DNA of 64,000 nt from an uncultured Collinsella sp. (GCA_902465015.1 CABQLK010000003.1:1-64000); one strand, 5' to 3'. Shown: positions 42,313 to 51,113, numbered from the stretch's first letter. The notes: generated by a model not told the origin, from the sequence alone. Translations and numbers: made by a program.

Positions 42313-43914
42313 ATGGATCAAAGCAAGCCTTCGTTCTTTATCACGACGCCCATCTACTACGTCAACGCCGATCCGCACCTGGGCACGGCTTATTCCACCA
42401 TCATCGCCGACGTTCAGGCTCGCTATCGCCGCTCCGCTGGCTACAACGTCAAGTTCCTGACCGGCATGGACGAGCACGGCGAGAAGGTCGCCGAGGCCGC
42501 AGCCAAGCATGGCATGACGCCGCAGGAGTGGACCGACAGCCAGGCTCCGCACTTCAAGGAGCTTTGGAGCAAGCTTGAGATTTCCAACGATGACTTCATT
42601 CGCACCACCGAGCCGCGCCAGCATCATGCCGTGCAGTACCTGTGGGAGCGCATGAAGGAGTCCGGTTACCTGTATAAGGGCAGCTACGACGGCTGGTATT
42701 GCGTGCCTGACGAGACCTACTTCACCGACACGCAGGTCCAGAAGGGTGACGAGGAGTACGGCAGCGTCGGCCAGCACCTGTGCCCCGACTGCCACCGTCC
42801 GCTCGAGCGCGTGCAGGAGGAGTCCTACTTCTTTAAGCTTTCCGCTTTCCAGGACAAGCTGCTCAAGCTCTATGACGAGCACCCCGACTTTGTCGAGCCC
42901 GCGTTCCGTATGAACGAGGTGCGCAGCTTTGTCGAGGGCGGCCTCAACGACCTTTCCGTGAGCCGTACGAGCTTTGACTGGGGCATTCAGGTTCCGTTTG
43001 ACGAGGGCCACGTGACCTATGTGTGGTTCGACGCGCTGCTCAACTATATGACGGCTGTCGGCTACGGTGTCGATACCGACGAGGCCCGTGCCGAGTTGGC
43101 CTATCGCTGGCCCGCGCAGTTCCACATCGTGGGTAAGGACATCATCCGCTTCCACTGCGTCATTTGGCCCGCCATGCTCATGGCCATCGGCGAGGCCCTG
43201 CCCGAGCACGTCTTTGCCCACGGCTTCCTGACCGTGCGCAATGCCGAGACCGGCAAGGCCGAGAAGATGTCCAAGAGCCGCGGCAACGCCATCGCTCCGC
43301 AGGACGTTATCGACATGCTGGGCGTCGAGGGCTATCGCTACTACTTCATGACCGACGTCGTCCCCGGCACCGACGGTGCCATCAGCTTCGACCGCATGGA
43401 GCAGGTCTACAACGCCGACCTGGCCAACAGCTGGGGCAACCTCATCTCGCGTTCGCTCAACATGAGCGGCAAGTACTTTGACGGTTGCGCGCCCGTCAAG
43501 CCCGCATCGTTCGATGCGTTCGACAACCCGCTGGCAAAAATCGCCGATGGCCTGGTCGACCGCTACATGGCCAAGATGGACGTGCTCGATTACGGTGGAG
43601 CCAAGGACGAGGTCATGGAACTCATCCACGCCGCCAACCACTACATCGAGGACTCCGAGCCCTGGGCACTTGCCAAGGACGAGGCCAAGGCTGACGAGCT
43701 GGCATTTGTGATCTACAACCTGCTCGAGGCCATCCGCATTGCCGCTCACCTGCTGATGCCGCTCATGCCCCAGACTTCTGCCGAGGCTCTGCGCCGCCTG
43801 TCCTGCGAGGACGAGGCCGCGAGCGACGACCTCAAGGGCATTTGCGCTTGGGGCCTGCTTGCCGGCGGTCAGCCCGTCGAGAAGGGCGATCCGCTGTTCC
43901 CGCGTCTGGCGTAG
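42313..43914 (+). CDS. metG: Methionyl-tRNA synthetase
   Basis: Class I synthetase of 533 residues. The HIGH-type motif is PHLG near 20-23, and KMSKS appears near 319 (EKMSKSRGN). A CPDC pair near 157 belongs to the zinc-knuckle region. It lacks the C-terminal tRNA-binding dimer domain of longer MetRS forms. GGAGGA lies upstream. The metG-tatD-rsmA neighbourhood is common, although here rsmA precedes tatD. Confidence 0.96.
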   Translation: MDQSKPSFFITTPIYYVNADPHLGTAYSTIIADVQARYRRSAGYNVKFLTGMDEHGEKVAEAAAKHGMTPQEWTDSQAPHFKELWSKLEISNDDFIRTTEPRQHHAVQYLWERMKESGYLYKGSYDGWYCVPDETYFTDTQVQKGDEEYGSVGQHLCPDCHRPLERVQEESYFFKLSAFQDKLLKLYDEHPDFVEPAFRMNEVRSFVEGGLNDLSVSRTSFDWGIQVPFDEGHVTYVWFDALLNYMTAVGYGVDTDEARAELAYRWPAQFHIVGKDIIRFHCVIWPAMLMAIGEALPEHVFAHGFLTVRNAETGKAEKMSKSRGNAIAPQDVIDMLGVEGYRYYFMTDVVPGTDGAISFDRMEQVYNADLANSWGNLISRSLNMSGKYFDGCAPVKPASFDAFDNPLAKIADGLVDRYMAKMDVLDYGGAKDEVMELIHAANHYIEDSEPWALAKDEAKADELAFVIYNLLEAIRIAAHLLMPLMPQTSAEALRRLSCEDEAASDDLKGICAWGLLAGGQPVEKGDPLFPRLA

Positions 43915-43956
43915 AGACCGCGCGAGCGCCATATCGGCAATTTGCTGTTTAGCTGT

Positions 43957-43988
43957 AAGGGCATGGCCGCCACGGTCCATGCCCTTTT
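43957..43988 (+). terminator. Terminator of the rsmI-metG unit
   Basis: AAGGGCATGG (43957-43966) pairs with CCATGCCCTT (43977-43986), followed by TTTTGTTT. Confidence 0.8.
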
Positions 43989-44024
43989 GTTTCAAGACGC
44001 CGCCATCATGCTAAGGAGGCAACC

Positions 44025-44885
44025 ATGACAACTTCGCCTTTGGCAAACCCCACGGCCACCAGGGAGCTGCTGGAGGAGTTTGGCCTTGCGACCAAGCATC
44101 GCCTGGGCCAGAACTTTCTAATCGACAATCATGTGATCGAGCGTATCTGCGAGCTTGCCGAGCTTACAGGTGACGAGCGCGTACTCGAGGTGGGTCCGGG
44201 TTGCGGTACGTTGACACTCGCGTTGCTGCAGGAAGCGGCGTGCGTTACGTCCATTGAGGCCGATCCTGAGCTCGAACCGGTGCTCGACGCCCACGCCGCC
44301 GACTATGCCAACTTCCGCTTTATCATGGGCGATGCGCTCAAGGTGGGCCCGGAGCAGATTGAGCAGGTTGCGGGCGGCGAGCCCACGGTATTTGTCGCGA
44401 ACTTGCCCTATAACGTGGCGGCGACGATCATTTTGCAATTTTTCCAGACGATGCCGGCGCTCAAGCGTGCCGTCGTCATGGTGCAAAAGGAGGTTGCCGA
44501 TCGCATTGCCGCAGCGCCGGGCAACAAGACCTATGGCGGCTATACGGCAAAGCTCGGCCTGTACGCGCAGGTGACGGGTCGCTTTGAGGTGCCGCCGCGT
44601 TGCTTTATGCCGGCGCCGCACGTGGACTCGGCCGTCGTGCGTATCGACCGTGTTGACGGCGTGGTGCCCGAGGGGCTCGATCGCGAATTTGTGGCCCGCG
44701 TGATTGATGCTGCATTTGCTCAGCGTCGCAAGACCATCCGCAATTCCATGAGCGCCAACGGCTTTGCCAAGGACGTGCTCGATGTCGCCTTTGAGGCTTG
44801 CGGTATCGCGCCCACCACGCGCGCCGAGACGCTTGATGTTGCTGACTTTGTCCGTCTGGCCCAGGAGCTAATCCATGATGCCTAA
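44025..44885 (+). CDS. rsmA: 16S rRNA dimethyladenosine transferase
   Basis: KsgA family enzyme that dimethylates A1518 and A1519. The 286-residue product has the N-terminal KHRLGQNFLID, SAM-binding VLEVGPGCGTLT near 54, and catalytic ANLPYN near 127. AAGGAGG precedes the ATG. Its end overlaps tatD by 11 bases. Confidence 0.95.
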   Translation: MTTSPLANPTATRELLEEFGLATKHRLGQNFLIDNHVIERICELAELTGDERVLEVGPGCGTLTLALLQEAACVTSIEADPELEPVLDAHAADYANFRFIMGDALKVGPEQIEQVAGGEPTVFVANLPYNVAATIILQFFQTMPALKRAVVMVQKEVADRIAAAPGNKTYGGYTAKLGLYAQVTGRFEVPPRCFMPAPHVDSAVVRIDRVDGVVPEGLDREFVARVIDAAFAQRRKTIRNSMSANGFAKDVLDVAFEACGIAPTTRAETLDVADFVRLAQELIHDA

Positions 44886-45792
44886 TGCCGAACGCGTGAC
44901 GTTTACCAAGAAAAAGAAGACGGTTGCTTGTCCCGTGCCCTTGGCACCGCTTGCCGACACGCATGCGCATCTGCTTTCGTTCTGGGGCAAGGATGTGCCT
45001 GAGACGCTCGTGCGTGCCAAGGCGGCGGGCGTCGACCTGTTGGTGACGATGTTCGACCCCATCGCTGATAAACGCAGTGTGACGGACTATAGCGACTGGC
45101 TGACGCGCGAGATTCTGCCGATGCAGGATATCCCGCAGATCAAGTATCTTGCCGGCGTGCATCCGTATGGCGCGCCGGACTATGCCGACGACGTTCACGC
45201 ACAGGTCGTTGCCGCACTCGATGATCCCTTATGCGCCGGTATTGGCGAAATCGGCCTGGACTACCACATGGACTATGACGACGATATCGCGCCGGCACCC
45301 CATAACGTGCAGATTGACTGCATGGCGCGCCAGCTCGAGCTTGCCGTGTGCCGTAACGTGCCGGTGGAGCTACATCTGCGTCACGAGGACACGGACCAGG
45401 AGCGTACCTCGCACGTGGACGCCTACAACGTGCTTCGTGAGGTGGGCGTGCCCCAGGCCGGTTGTGTGCTGCACTGCTTTGGCGAGGACCGCGCCACGAT
45501 GGAGCGCTTTGTGGAGCTGGGCTGCTATATCGCCTATGGTGGTGCGGCCACCTTTAAGCGCAACGACGACGTGCGCGAGGCATTTGCGGCAACCCCACTC
45601 GATCGAATTTTGTTCGAGACGGATTGCCCGTATATGGCTCCGGAGCCCATCCGCGGTCTTGAATGCGAGTCCGCAATGATCTCCATTACGGCAAACACGC
45701 TGGTCAACGACCGTGTCGATCGTACCGGCGAGGATGCTGAGGCAATCGCGCGAGCAGCTTGGGAAAATGCCTGCAAACTTTTTCAAAAATAG
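44875..45792 (+). CDS. tatD: TatD-family metal-dependent hydrolase
   Basis: Protein of 305 residues with the amidohydrolase-type metal ligands: DTHAH near residue 29, GEIGLDYH, an ELHLRH strand, HCFG and FETDCPYM. The family includes 3'-5' exonucleases. A basic N-terminal extension of about 20 residues (FTKKKKT) precedes the core. CAGGAG is 7 bases before ATG 44875; ATG 44878 is equally possible. Confidence 0.88.
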   Translation: MMPNAERVTFTKKKKTVACPVPLAPLADTHAHLLSFWGKDVPETLVRAKAAGVDLLVTMFDPIADKRSVTDYSDWLTREILPMQDIPQIKYLAGVHPYGAPDYADDVHAQVVAALDDPLCAGIGEIGLDYHMDYDDDIAPAPHNVQIDCMARQLELAVCRNVPVELHLRHEDTDQERTSHVDAYNVLREVGVPQAGCVLHCFGEDRATMERFVELGCYIAYGGAATFKRNDDVREAFAATPLDRILFETDCPYMAPEPIRGLECESAMISITANTLVNDRVDRTGEDAEAIARAAWENACKLFQK

Positions 45793-45795
45793 TTC

Positions 45796-45824
45796 TTGCG
45801 TTCGCGATGGCGCTCCGTTATTCT
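45796..45824 (+). promoter_or_regulatory. Promoter of tRNA-Leu
   Basis: TTGCGT and TATTCT with a 17-base spacer, 11 bases before the tRNA. Confidence 0.6.
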
Positions 45825-45835
45825 AATTCCTGCAC

Positions 45836-45922
45836 GCGGGCGTGGCGGAATTGGCAGACGCGTACGGTTCAGGTCCGTATGGGGGCAACCCCATGAAGGT
45901 TCAAGTCCTTTCGCCCGCACCA
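45836..45922 (+). tRNA. tRNA-Leu (CAG)
   Basis: Class II tRNA of 87 bases with acceptor GCGGGCG/CGCCCGC, long variable arm TGGGGGCAACCCCA, anticodon loop TTCAGGT (CAG), T-loop GTTCAAGT and an encoded CCA. Confidence 0.95.
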
Positions 45923-46157
45923 TTGATTGAAAGAGCTCCCAGCAATGGGGGCTTTTTTGTTATGGGCCCATCGCGGGGACTTGAACCTGCGAAGGAGCGA
46001 GCGTAAAGAAAACGCGGAGCGTTTTTAGCGAGCTGGCGAGTCCGCCGGCAGGCGGGCGAAGCCGGTGCGGATCAGCGCAGCGGATACGCGGACGTCCTTT
46101 CGCCCGCACCATTGAATGAAAGAGCTCCCAGCAATGGGAGCTTTTTTGTTATGGGCC
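45905..46157 (+). repeat. tRNA-Leu trailing cassette flanked by 64-bp direct repeats
   Basis: 45905-45968 and 46094-46157 are 62/64 identical and contain the tRNA-Leu 3' end plus terminator (GAGCTCCC-AGCAAT-GGGAGC then T-run); one of the two changes makes the second terminator stem perfect. Between them lie an inverted T-loop echo (GGACTTGAACC at 45977-45987) and a 96-base hairpin core at 45997-46092: AAAACGC-GGA-GCGTTTT, CCGCC-GGCA-GGCGG and a third stem closing on GCGCAGCG. The core is 92/96 identical to the one after tRNA-Arg. Confidence 0.88.
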
Positions 46158-46195
46158 GTTTTTGGCAGATTTGACATATCGATTTCGCGCGGTAG

Positions 46196-46430
46196 ATGCC
46201 CCTGTGGTCAAAAAGTGGCAAATATGAGTACTGACATGAAAATAGAGACATTTCATGAAGCCATTTTTGCTCATTTTACGCAACAGATGTACGCTAATTT
46301 GGCTCAACCTTGAGACAAAATGAAGTAATTTCGATAGACCTCGGGTTCAACGAGGCGATTTTGACCCAAATACGCTGTTACTAAACTGGTAACAGTACTC
46401 ATATTTGGCCTTTTTTGACCACGGGTCCTC
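46196..46430. mobile_element. MITE-like element with 30-bp inverted ends
   Basis: 46204-46233 and 46393-46422 are inverted repeats matching at 27 of 30 positions, about 190 bases apart outer to inner. Inside are CATGAAA/TTTCATG and CTGTTAC-N7-GTAACAG (46375-46395), the latter overlapping one arm. There is no coding capacity. It fills the gap between the tRNA-Leu cassette and the SPFH gene and probably contributes to that promoter. A target duplication is not obvious. Confidence 0.6.
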
Positions 46431-46499
46431 TTGTTGGTGTCACACAGCTGCTTCGTGCGGGTATCCTAATGCCAACGTGTGCCTATCAGAGGAGAGACC

Positions 46500-47438
46500 A
46501 TGCTGTTGTCCGGTATCATCGCCGCCCTTACCAGCCTTTTGATTCCCATCATCATTCTGTTGCTGCTGCTTCCCAACGCCTGCTATGTCGTTGAACAACA
46601 GCATGCCGTGATCATCGAGCGTCTGGGCAAGTTTAACCGCATCGTCAACGCGGGCTTCCACATGAAGGTACCCGTGATCGACCGCAAGGCCGCCACGGTG
46701 AGTCTGCGCACCATGAAAAACGGTTTTGGCATCGACGTTAAGACCCAGGACAACGTGACCATCGGCCTTGAGGTCTCTGCTCAGTACCACGTGAGCTATG
46801 ACATGGGCGCCGGCCCGGCAGATTCGGGTATCTACAAGAGCTACTACATGCTGCAGGAGCCCGTCGACCAGATGCGTGACTTCATCACCGACGCCCTGCG
46901 CTCTTCGATTCCCGTCTACACACTCGATGAGGTCTTTGCCAAGAAGGATGACATCGCCAAGGATGTCAACGCTACCGTTTCCGAGCAGATGGCCGCCTAC
47001 GGCTTCACCCTCGTGTCGACGCTCATCACCAAAATCGCACTGCCGACCGAGGTTGAGAACTCCATGAACGACATCAACGCCGCCCAGCGCAAGCGCGCTG
47101 CGGCACAGGAGCTCGCTGAGGCCGACCGCATCAAGCGCGTCACCGAGGCGACCGCCGAGGCTGAGGCGATGGAAAAGGCGGGCGAGGGCATCGCCAACCA
47201 GCGCAAGGCCATCGCGCTGGGCATCAAGGATTCGCTCGAGATCATCCAGGAGACAGGTGTTGGCAACGATGAGGCCAACCAGCTGTTCATGTTTACGCAG
47301 TGGTCCGAGATGATGACGGAGTTCGCTCGCACGGGTAAAACCTCGACGGTCGTGCTGCCGAGCGATTTCTCGCAGTCGGCCTCGATGTTCGAGCAGATGC
47401 TGACAGCCAGCAAAGTTCAAAACGATTCGAAGGAGTAG
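46500..47438 (+). CDS. SPFH-domain (stomatin/HflC-like) membrane protein
   Basis: Protein of 312 residues with an N-terminal helix (about 2-28), an SPFH/band-7 domain (YVVEQQHAVIIERLGKF near 30, NAGFH and a DNVTI region), and an Ala/Glu-rich coiled coil (AQRKRAAAQELAEADR near 200). Such proteins organise membrane microdomains and associate with proteases. AGAGGAGAG precedes ATG 46500. It is 6 bases from rlmH. Confidence 0.88.
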   Translation: MLLSGIIAALTSLLIPIIILLLLLPNACYVVEQQHAVIIERLGKFNRIVNAGFHMKVPVIDRKAATVSLRTMKNGFGIDVKTQDNVTIGLEVSAQYHVSYDMGAGPADSGIYKSYYMLQEPVDQMRDFITDALRSSIPVYTLDEVFAKKDDIAKDVNATVSEQMAAYGFTLVSTLITKIALPTEVENSMNDINAAQRKRAAAQELAEADRIKRVTEATAEAEAMEKAGEGIANQRKAIALGIKDSLEIIQETGVGNDEANQLFMFTQWSEMMTEFARTGKTSTVVLPSDFSQSASMFEQMLTASKVQNDSKE

Positions 47439-47444
47439 ACACGC

Positions 47445-47915
47445 GTGAAATACACCGTCGTTTGCGTCGGTAAGCTCAAGGAGCGCTTTTGGAAGGACGC
47501 GTGCGCCGAGTACACCAAGCGCCTAGGTGCCTATGCCAAGGTGGATATCCGCGAGGTGGCCGATATCGACCCGGCTAAGGCGGGCGGCGTGGATGCCGCG
47601 CGCGACAAGGAGGGAGCGGCGATACTTGCAGCCCTGCCGCCTCGAGCGCATGTGATCCTGCTGGCCATTGAGGGCAAAGAGCGCTCGAGCGAGGAGCTTT
47701 CGGCGCGGCTCGATGATCTTATGCTGCGAGGCAATAGCGACATCGCCTTTGTGATTGGCGGATCGGACGGCGTGAGCGATGACGTGCGCGCACGAGCCGA
47801 CGAGATGCTCAGCTTTGGACGTATTACCTTGCCGCATAACTTGGCGCGCGTGGTGCTGCTGGAGCAAATCTATCGCGCCTGCAAGATCAGCCGAGGCGAG
47901 CCGTATCACAAATAG
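47445..47915 (+). CDS. rlmH: 23S rRNA pseudouridine-1915 N3-methyltransferase
   Basis: SPOUT methyltransferase of 156 residues. Features are VVCVGKLKERFWKDACAEY at the N-terminus, LAIEGKERSSEE, the SAM-binding IGGSDGVSDDV, and the C-terminal YRACKISRGEPYHK. It is probably cotranscribed with the SPFH gene. Confidence 0.95.
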   Translation: MKYTVVCVGKLKERFWKDACAEYTKRLGAYAKVDIREVADIDPAKAGGVDAARDKEGAAILAALPPRAHVILLAIEGKERSSEELSARLDDLMLRGNSDIAFVIGGSDGVSDDVRARADEMLSFGRITLPHNLARVVLLEQIYRACKISRGEPYHK

Positions 47916-47988
47916 GTTGGCAATACGAAACAATGGCGTGGGACAATACCTTTCGTTTTGAGGAATGTGTCTGAAAGGACTATGCGAT

Positions 47989-48759
47989 ATGAAGATTGGA
48001 TTTGTCGGTTTTGGCAATATGGCGAGCGCTATGGCCGATGGCTGGATCGCTGCCGGTGTAGCTGCGAGCGACATGTGCGCCTGCGCGGGTCGCTACGACG
48101 CACTGGTTGAGCGCTGCGAGGCGCGCGGCATGGTCGCCTGCCATGATGCCGCCGAGGTTGTCGCCGCATCCGATATCGTGGTCGCTGCGGTCAAACCGTA
48201 CATGATCGAGAAGGTATTCGCCCCGCTCAAGGACATTCTTGCCGACAAGGTCGTTCTGTCGGTTGCCTGGACTTGGGACAGTGCCAAGTGGGAGCAGGTC
48301 CTGCCGGGCGTCGCGCACATCTCGACGGTGCCCAACACACCGGTTTCGGTGGGCGAGGGCGTCATCGCCTGCGAGAAGGCTTCCACGCTTAGTGATGAGC
48401 AGAGCGCAGTGGTGCTTGATCTGCTTGGCAAGCTCGGTGCGGTGGTCGAGCTCGATACGAGCCTGCTGTTCGTGGGCGGCACGGTGGGTGGTTGCGCTCC
48501 GGCATTTGTCGCCATGGCAATCGAGGCCCTGGGCGATGCAGCGGTCAAGTACGGTATCCCGCGTGCCGATGCCTATCGCATTGTGAGCCAGATGGTGCTG
48601 GGTACGGCAAAGCTGCAGCTTGCAACTGGCCAGCATCCTGCGGCGATGAAGGATGCCGTATGCTCGCCCGGTGGTGCCACCATCAAGGGCGTCGTTGCGC
48701 TCGAGGACGCCGGCATGCGCAGCGCCCTGGTCAAGGCAATCGACGCAACTCTCCAGTAA
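47989..48759 (+). CDS. proC: Pyrroline-5-carboxylate reductase
   Basis: Last step of proline synthesis, reducing pyrroline-5-carboxylate with NAD(P)H. The 256-residue product starts with the Rossmann motif IGFVGFGNMA, has AAVKPYMI, the PNTPVSVGEG segment and the C-terminal signature KDAVCSPGGATIKGV. ATG 47989 is preferred; ATG 47965 is one base from GAGGA and is too close. The stop abuts a large inverted repeat. Confidence 0.93.
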   Translation: MKIGFVGFGNMASAMADGWIAAGVAASDMCACAGRYDALVERCEARGMVACHDAAEVVAASDIVVAAVKPYMIEKVFAPLKDILADKVVLSVAWTWDSAKWEQVLPGVAHISTVPNTPVSVGEGVIACEKASTLSDEQSAVVLDLLGKLGAVVELDTSLLFVGGTVGGCAPAFVAMAIEALGDAAVKYGIPRADAYRIVSQMVLGTAKLQLATGQHPAAMKDAVCSPGGATIKGVVALEDAGMRSALVKAIDATLQ

Positions 48760-48918
48760 AACCTGCCATTTAGGGACAGGTTTATTTTGGTAGGTTTTTC
48801 CTGCGGTTTTGTTGTATGTGCGAAAAGCGCCCCGCAACTGGCTCAATTCCAGTTGCGGGGCGCTTGCGTTTGCCCAGATAAAACCGACCAAAATAAACCT
48901 GTCCCTTTTTGGCAGGTT
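48760..48918. repeat. REP/MITE-like nested inverted repeat between proC and a small gene
   Basis: Outer arms 48760-48798 and 48880-48918 are complementary at 35 of 39 positions and contain GGGACAGGTTTATTTTGG. The centre is a perfect 17-bp stem, 48825-48841 with 48849-48865 (AAGCGCCCC.../...GGGGCGCTT), around a 7-base loop. The element starts at the proC stop and runs into the stop of the convergent 57-codon gene, so it may serve as a two-way terminator. Confidence 0.75.
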
Positions 48919-49090
48919 AGTCCCAGAAGCTGTCTTCCTCATCCTCGGACTTGGGTCCGCGGTCGACGTACATCTTATGGGTACGCTTCTCCATTACAAA
49001 GGCAAGAATCGCAAATAACAGGATGCCGCCGGCGAAAAGGATGGCAAAACCGGTGCGGGTGCCAAACAAAAAGGAAAAAACTGCGTCCAT
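48917..49090 (-). CDS. Small single-pass membrane protein (57 aa)
   Basis: The frame from ATG 49090 to TAA 48917 encodes 57 residues: MDAVFSFLFGTRTG, one hydrophobic helix (FAILFAGGILLFAILAFVM), then a positively charged turn and an acidic tail SEDEEDSFWD. AAGAAGG lies 6 bases before the ATG on the minus strand. It is divergent from serS. Its stop lies in the last bases of the neighbouring inverted repeat. The family is unknown. Confidence 0.72.
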   Translation of the reverse strand: MDAVFSFLFGTRTGFAILFAGGILLFAILAFVMEKRTHKMYVDRGPKSEDEEDSFWD

Positions 49091-49201
49091 TGGGTGCCTT
49101 CTTGCGTAGTTGAGTTGGGTCGTAAACGCTCATAAGTATATACTTGCCCATACATGTACAAGGTTGCAACCTAAATGGAATGTATATCGCCGGAGGATCT
49201 A

Positions 49202-50485
49202 ATGCTTGATATCAAGTTTGTTCGCGAGAACCCCGATGCCATCGATGTCGCCATGGCTAACCGCCAGACGTCTTGGGATCGCGAGAAGTTCTTTGAGCTC
49301 GACGACGAGCGCCGTGCCGTCATCACCGAGGTCGAGGAGCTCCAGGCTACGCGAAATGCCGAGTCCAAGAAGATCGGCGCCCTGATGAAGGAGGGCAAGA
49401 AGGACGAGGCCGAGGCTGCCAAGGAGGCCGTGCGCGCCGTCAACGAGAAGATTGACGGTCTGGCCGAGCGTCGTACTGCCCTCGAGCAGGAGCAGTACGA
49501 CTTCATGGCTCACCTGCCCAACATTCCTTGCGAGGCCACGCCGTACGGCAAGGACGAGGACGAGAACATCGAGCGTCGCCGCTGGGGCACCCCGCGCGAG
49601 TTCGACTTCGACTTTAAGCCGCACTGGGATCTGGGCACCGATCTGGACATCCTCGACTTCGAGCGCGGCAACAAGCTCTCCGGCAGCCGCTTCACCGTTC
49701 TCGGTGGCGCCGGCGCCCGTCTTGAGCGCGCCCTCATCAACTTCTTCCTCGATACGCACACCAGCCGTGGCTTTAAGGAGTGGTGGCCGCCTATCGTCGT
49801 CAAGCGTCAGACCATGTTCGGCACGGGTCAGCTGCCCAAGTTCGAGGACGACGCCTATCACGTCTCGGGCGACAACTTCCTGATCCCCACCGCCGAGGTC
49901 GTGCTCACCAACCTGCACGCCGGCGAGGTCCTCGACGCCGACACTCTGCCGCGCCGCTACACCGCCTTCACCCCCTGCTTCCGCGAGGAGGCCGGTTCCG
50001 CCGGTCGCGACACCCGCGGTATCATCCGTCAGCACGAGTTCGACAAGGTCGAGATGGTCAAGTTCGCTAAGCCGGAGGAGTCCGACGAGGAGCTCGAGAG
50101 CATGACCGCCGAGGCCGAGTACCTGCTGCAGCAGCTGGGCCTTCCGTATCGCGTGATTAGCCTGTGCACCGGCGACTTGGGCTTCTCTGCCCGTCAGACC
50201 TACGACATCGAGGTCTGGCTGCCGAGCTACAACGCCTACAAGGAGATCAGCTCCTGCTCCAACTGCGGTGACTTCCAGGCTCGCCGCGCCAACATCAAGT
50301 ATCGCGACCCCGAGAACTTCAAGGGTTCGCGCTACCTGCACACTCTCAACGGTTCCGGCCTGCCGGCCGGCCGCACCATGGCCGCCATTCTGGAGAACTA
50401 CCAGAACGCCGACGGCACCATCACGATCCCCGAGGTTTTGCGTCCTTACATGGGTGGCCTCGAGAAGATCGAGCCGGTCGCGTAA
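49202..50485 (+). CDS. serS: Seryl-tRNA synthetase
   Basis: Class II synthetase of 427 residues. The N-terminal coiled coil (about 25-105) binds the long arm of tRNA-Ser; motif 2 is FREEAGSAGRDTRGIIRQHEF and motif 3 ends in the GSGLPAGRTMAAILE segment. GGAGGA before ATG 49202 sets the start. The palindrome AGGTTGCAACCT at 49161-49172 lies in its leader. Its substrate tRNA-Ser (GCT) is at 54.4 kb. Confidence 0.96.
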   Translation: MLDIKFVRENPDAIDVAMANRQTSWDREKFFELDDERRAVITEVEELQATRNAESKKIGALMKEGKKDEAEAAKEAVRAVNEKIDGLAERRTALEQEQYDFMAHLPNIPCEATPYGKDEDENIERRRWGTPREFDFDFKPHWDLGTDLDILDFERGNKLSGSRFTVLGGAGARLERALINFFLDTHTSRGFKEWWPPIVVKRQTMFGTGQLPKFEDDAYHVSGDNFLIPTAEVVLTNLHAGEVLDADTLPRRYTAFTPCFREEAGSAGRDTRGIIRQHEFDKVEMVKFAKPEESDEELESMTAEAEYLLQQLGLPYRVISLCTGDLGFSARQTYDIEVWLPSYNAYKEISSCSNCGDFQARRANIKYRDPENFKGSRYLHTLNGSGLPAGRTMAAILENYQNADGTITIPEVLRPYMGGLEKIEPVA

Positions 50486-50508
50486 CTTGGCTGCATAGGG
50501 GATATGCA

Positions 50509-50532
50509 AGGGCGCTCCTTCGGGGGCGCCCT
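50509..50532 (+). terminator. Terminator of serS
   Basis: A 10-bp stem AGGGCGCTCC/GGGGCGCCCT closed by a UUCG tetraloop; the downstream T content is modest. Confidence 0.65.
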
Positions 50533-50658
50533 ATTTCGTGCGCAGGTCCATACCATGCCGTGCGGACAGCTCAATAGAAAACACACGAACAACTGTTCTG
50601 TATACAGCCATCTACCTGCTATGCTTTTGCTAAATAAGAGCGAGAGAAAGGGGACGCG

Positions 50659-51036
50659 ATGGAGCTGTTTGATGATCGGGTGGTTTTGTTTGTGAGCGAC
50701 GAGGGCGGGGAGTACCTGCTTGTAACGTGTGAGCCGTCTGGCATGGGTGGCCTGGTGGTTCGACAGACGAGTGAGGGTCCGTTGACCCAATGGTGCTTTG
50801 AGGAGTCGCCGCATGTGGTCGAGACCTTTGTGGCGCACGAGGGGCTTGTGGCGCTGGAGCACTTCTATGGAGTTGGGACTTCCAACCAGGTCGCGCGCAT
50901 GCTGAGCATCTCGTTTGCCGATTATGATTGTGCCCAGCGGGTGAGATCGCTCTTGAGGGAACTTGATGCCAAGTTTGACGTGATCGAAAAGCCAATCAAT
51001 CGTACGGGGAACGGCAGTATATGCGGGGCAGCATGA
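50659..51036 (+). CDS. Hypothetical protein
   Basis: Protein of 125 residues that I do not recognise. AAAGGGGA precedes the ATG. The first 60 residues look like an antiparallel beta-sheet (VVLFVSDEG, YLLVTCEP, GGLVVRQTS), the rest helical with SLLRELDAKFDVIEK. No signal peptide or metal motif. It lies alone between serS and tRNA-Arg. Confidence 0.6.
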   Translation: MELFDDRVVLFVSDEGGEYLLVTCEPSGMGGLVVRQTSEGPLTQWCFEESPHVVETFVAHEGLVALEHFYGVGTSNQVARMLSISFADYDCAQRVRSLLRELDAKFDVIEKPINRTGNGSICGAA

Positions 51037-51072
51037 CAAAACCGCGTTCCACAAAAAAGTTTGAGATTGTGC

Positions 51073-51101
51073 TTGACTCCAATAAGCTAAAGTGGTTTTA
51101 T
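51073..51101 (+). promoter_or_regulatory. Promoter of first tRNA-Arg
   Basis: TTGACT (51073-51078) with TTTTAT 17 bases downstream, 12 bases before the tRNA. Confidence 0.5.
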
Positions 51102-51113
51102 ATGTCTTGCGCT

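Noticed and set aside
41503..43995. 830-codon minus-strand open frame
   Set aside because: It covers rsmI and metG in antisense and has no start signal; the + strand genes are certain.
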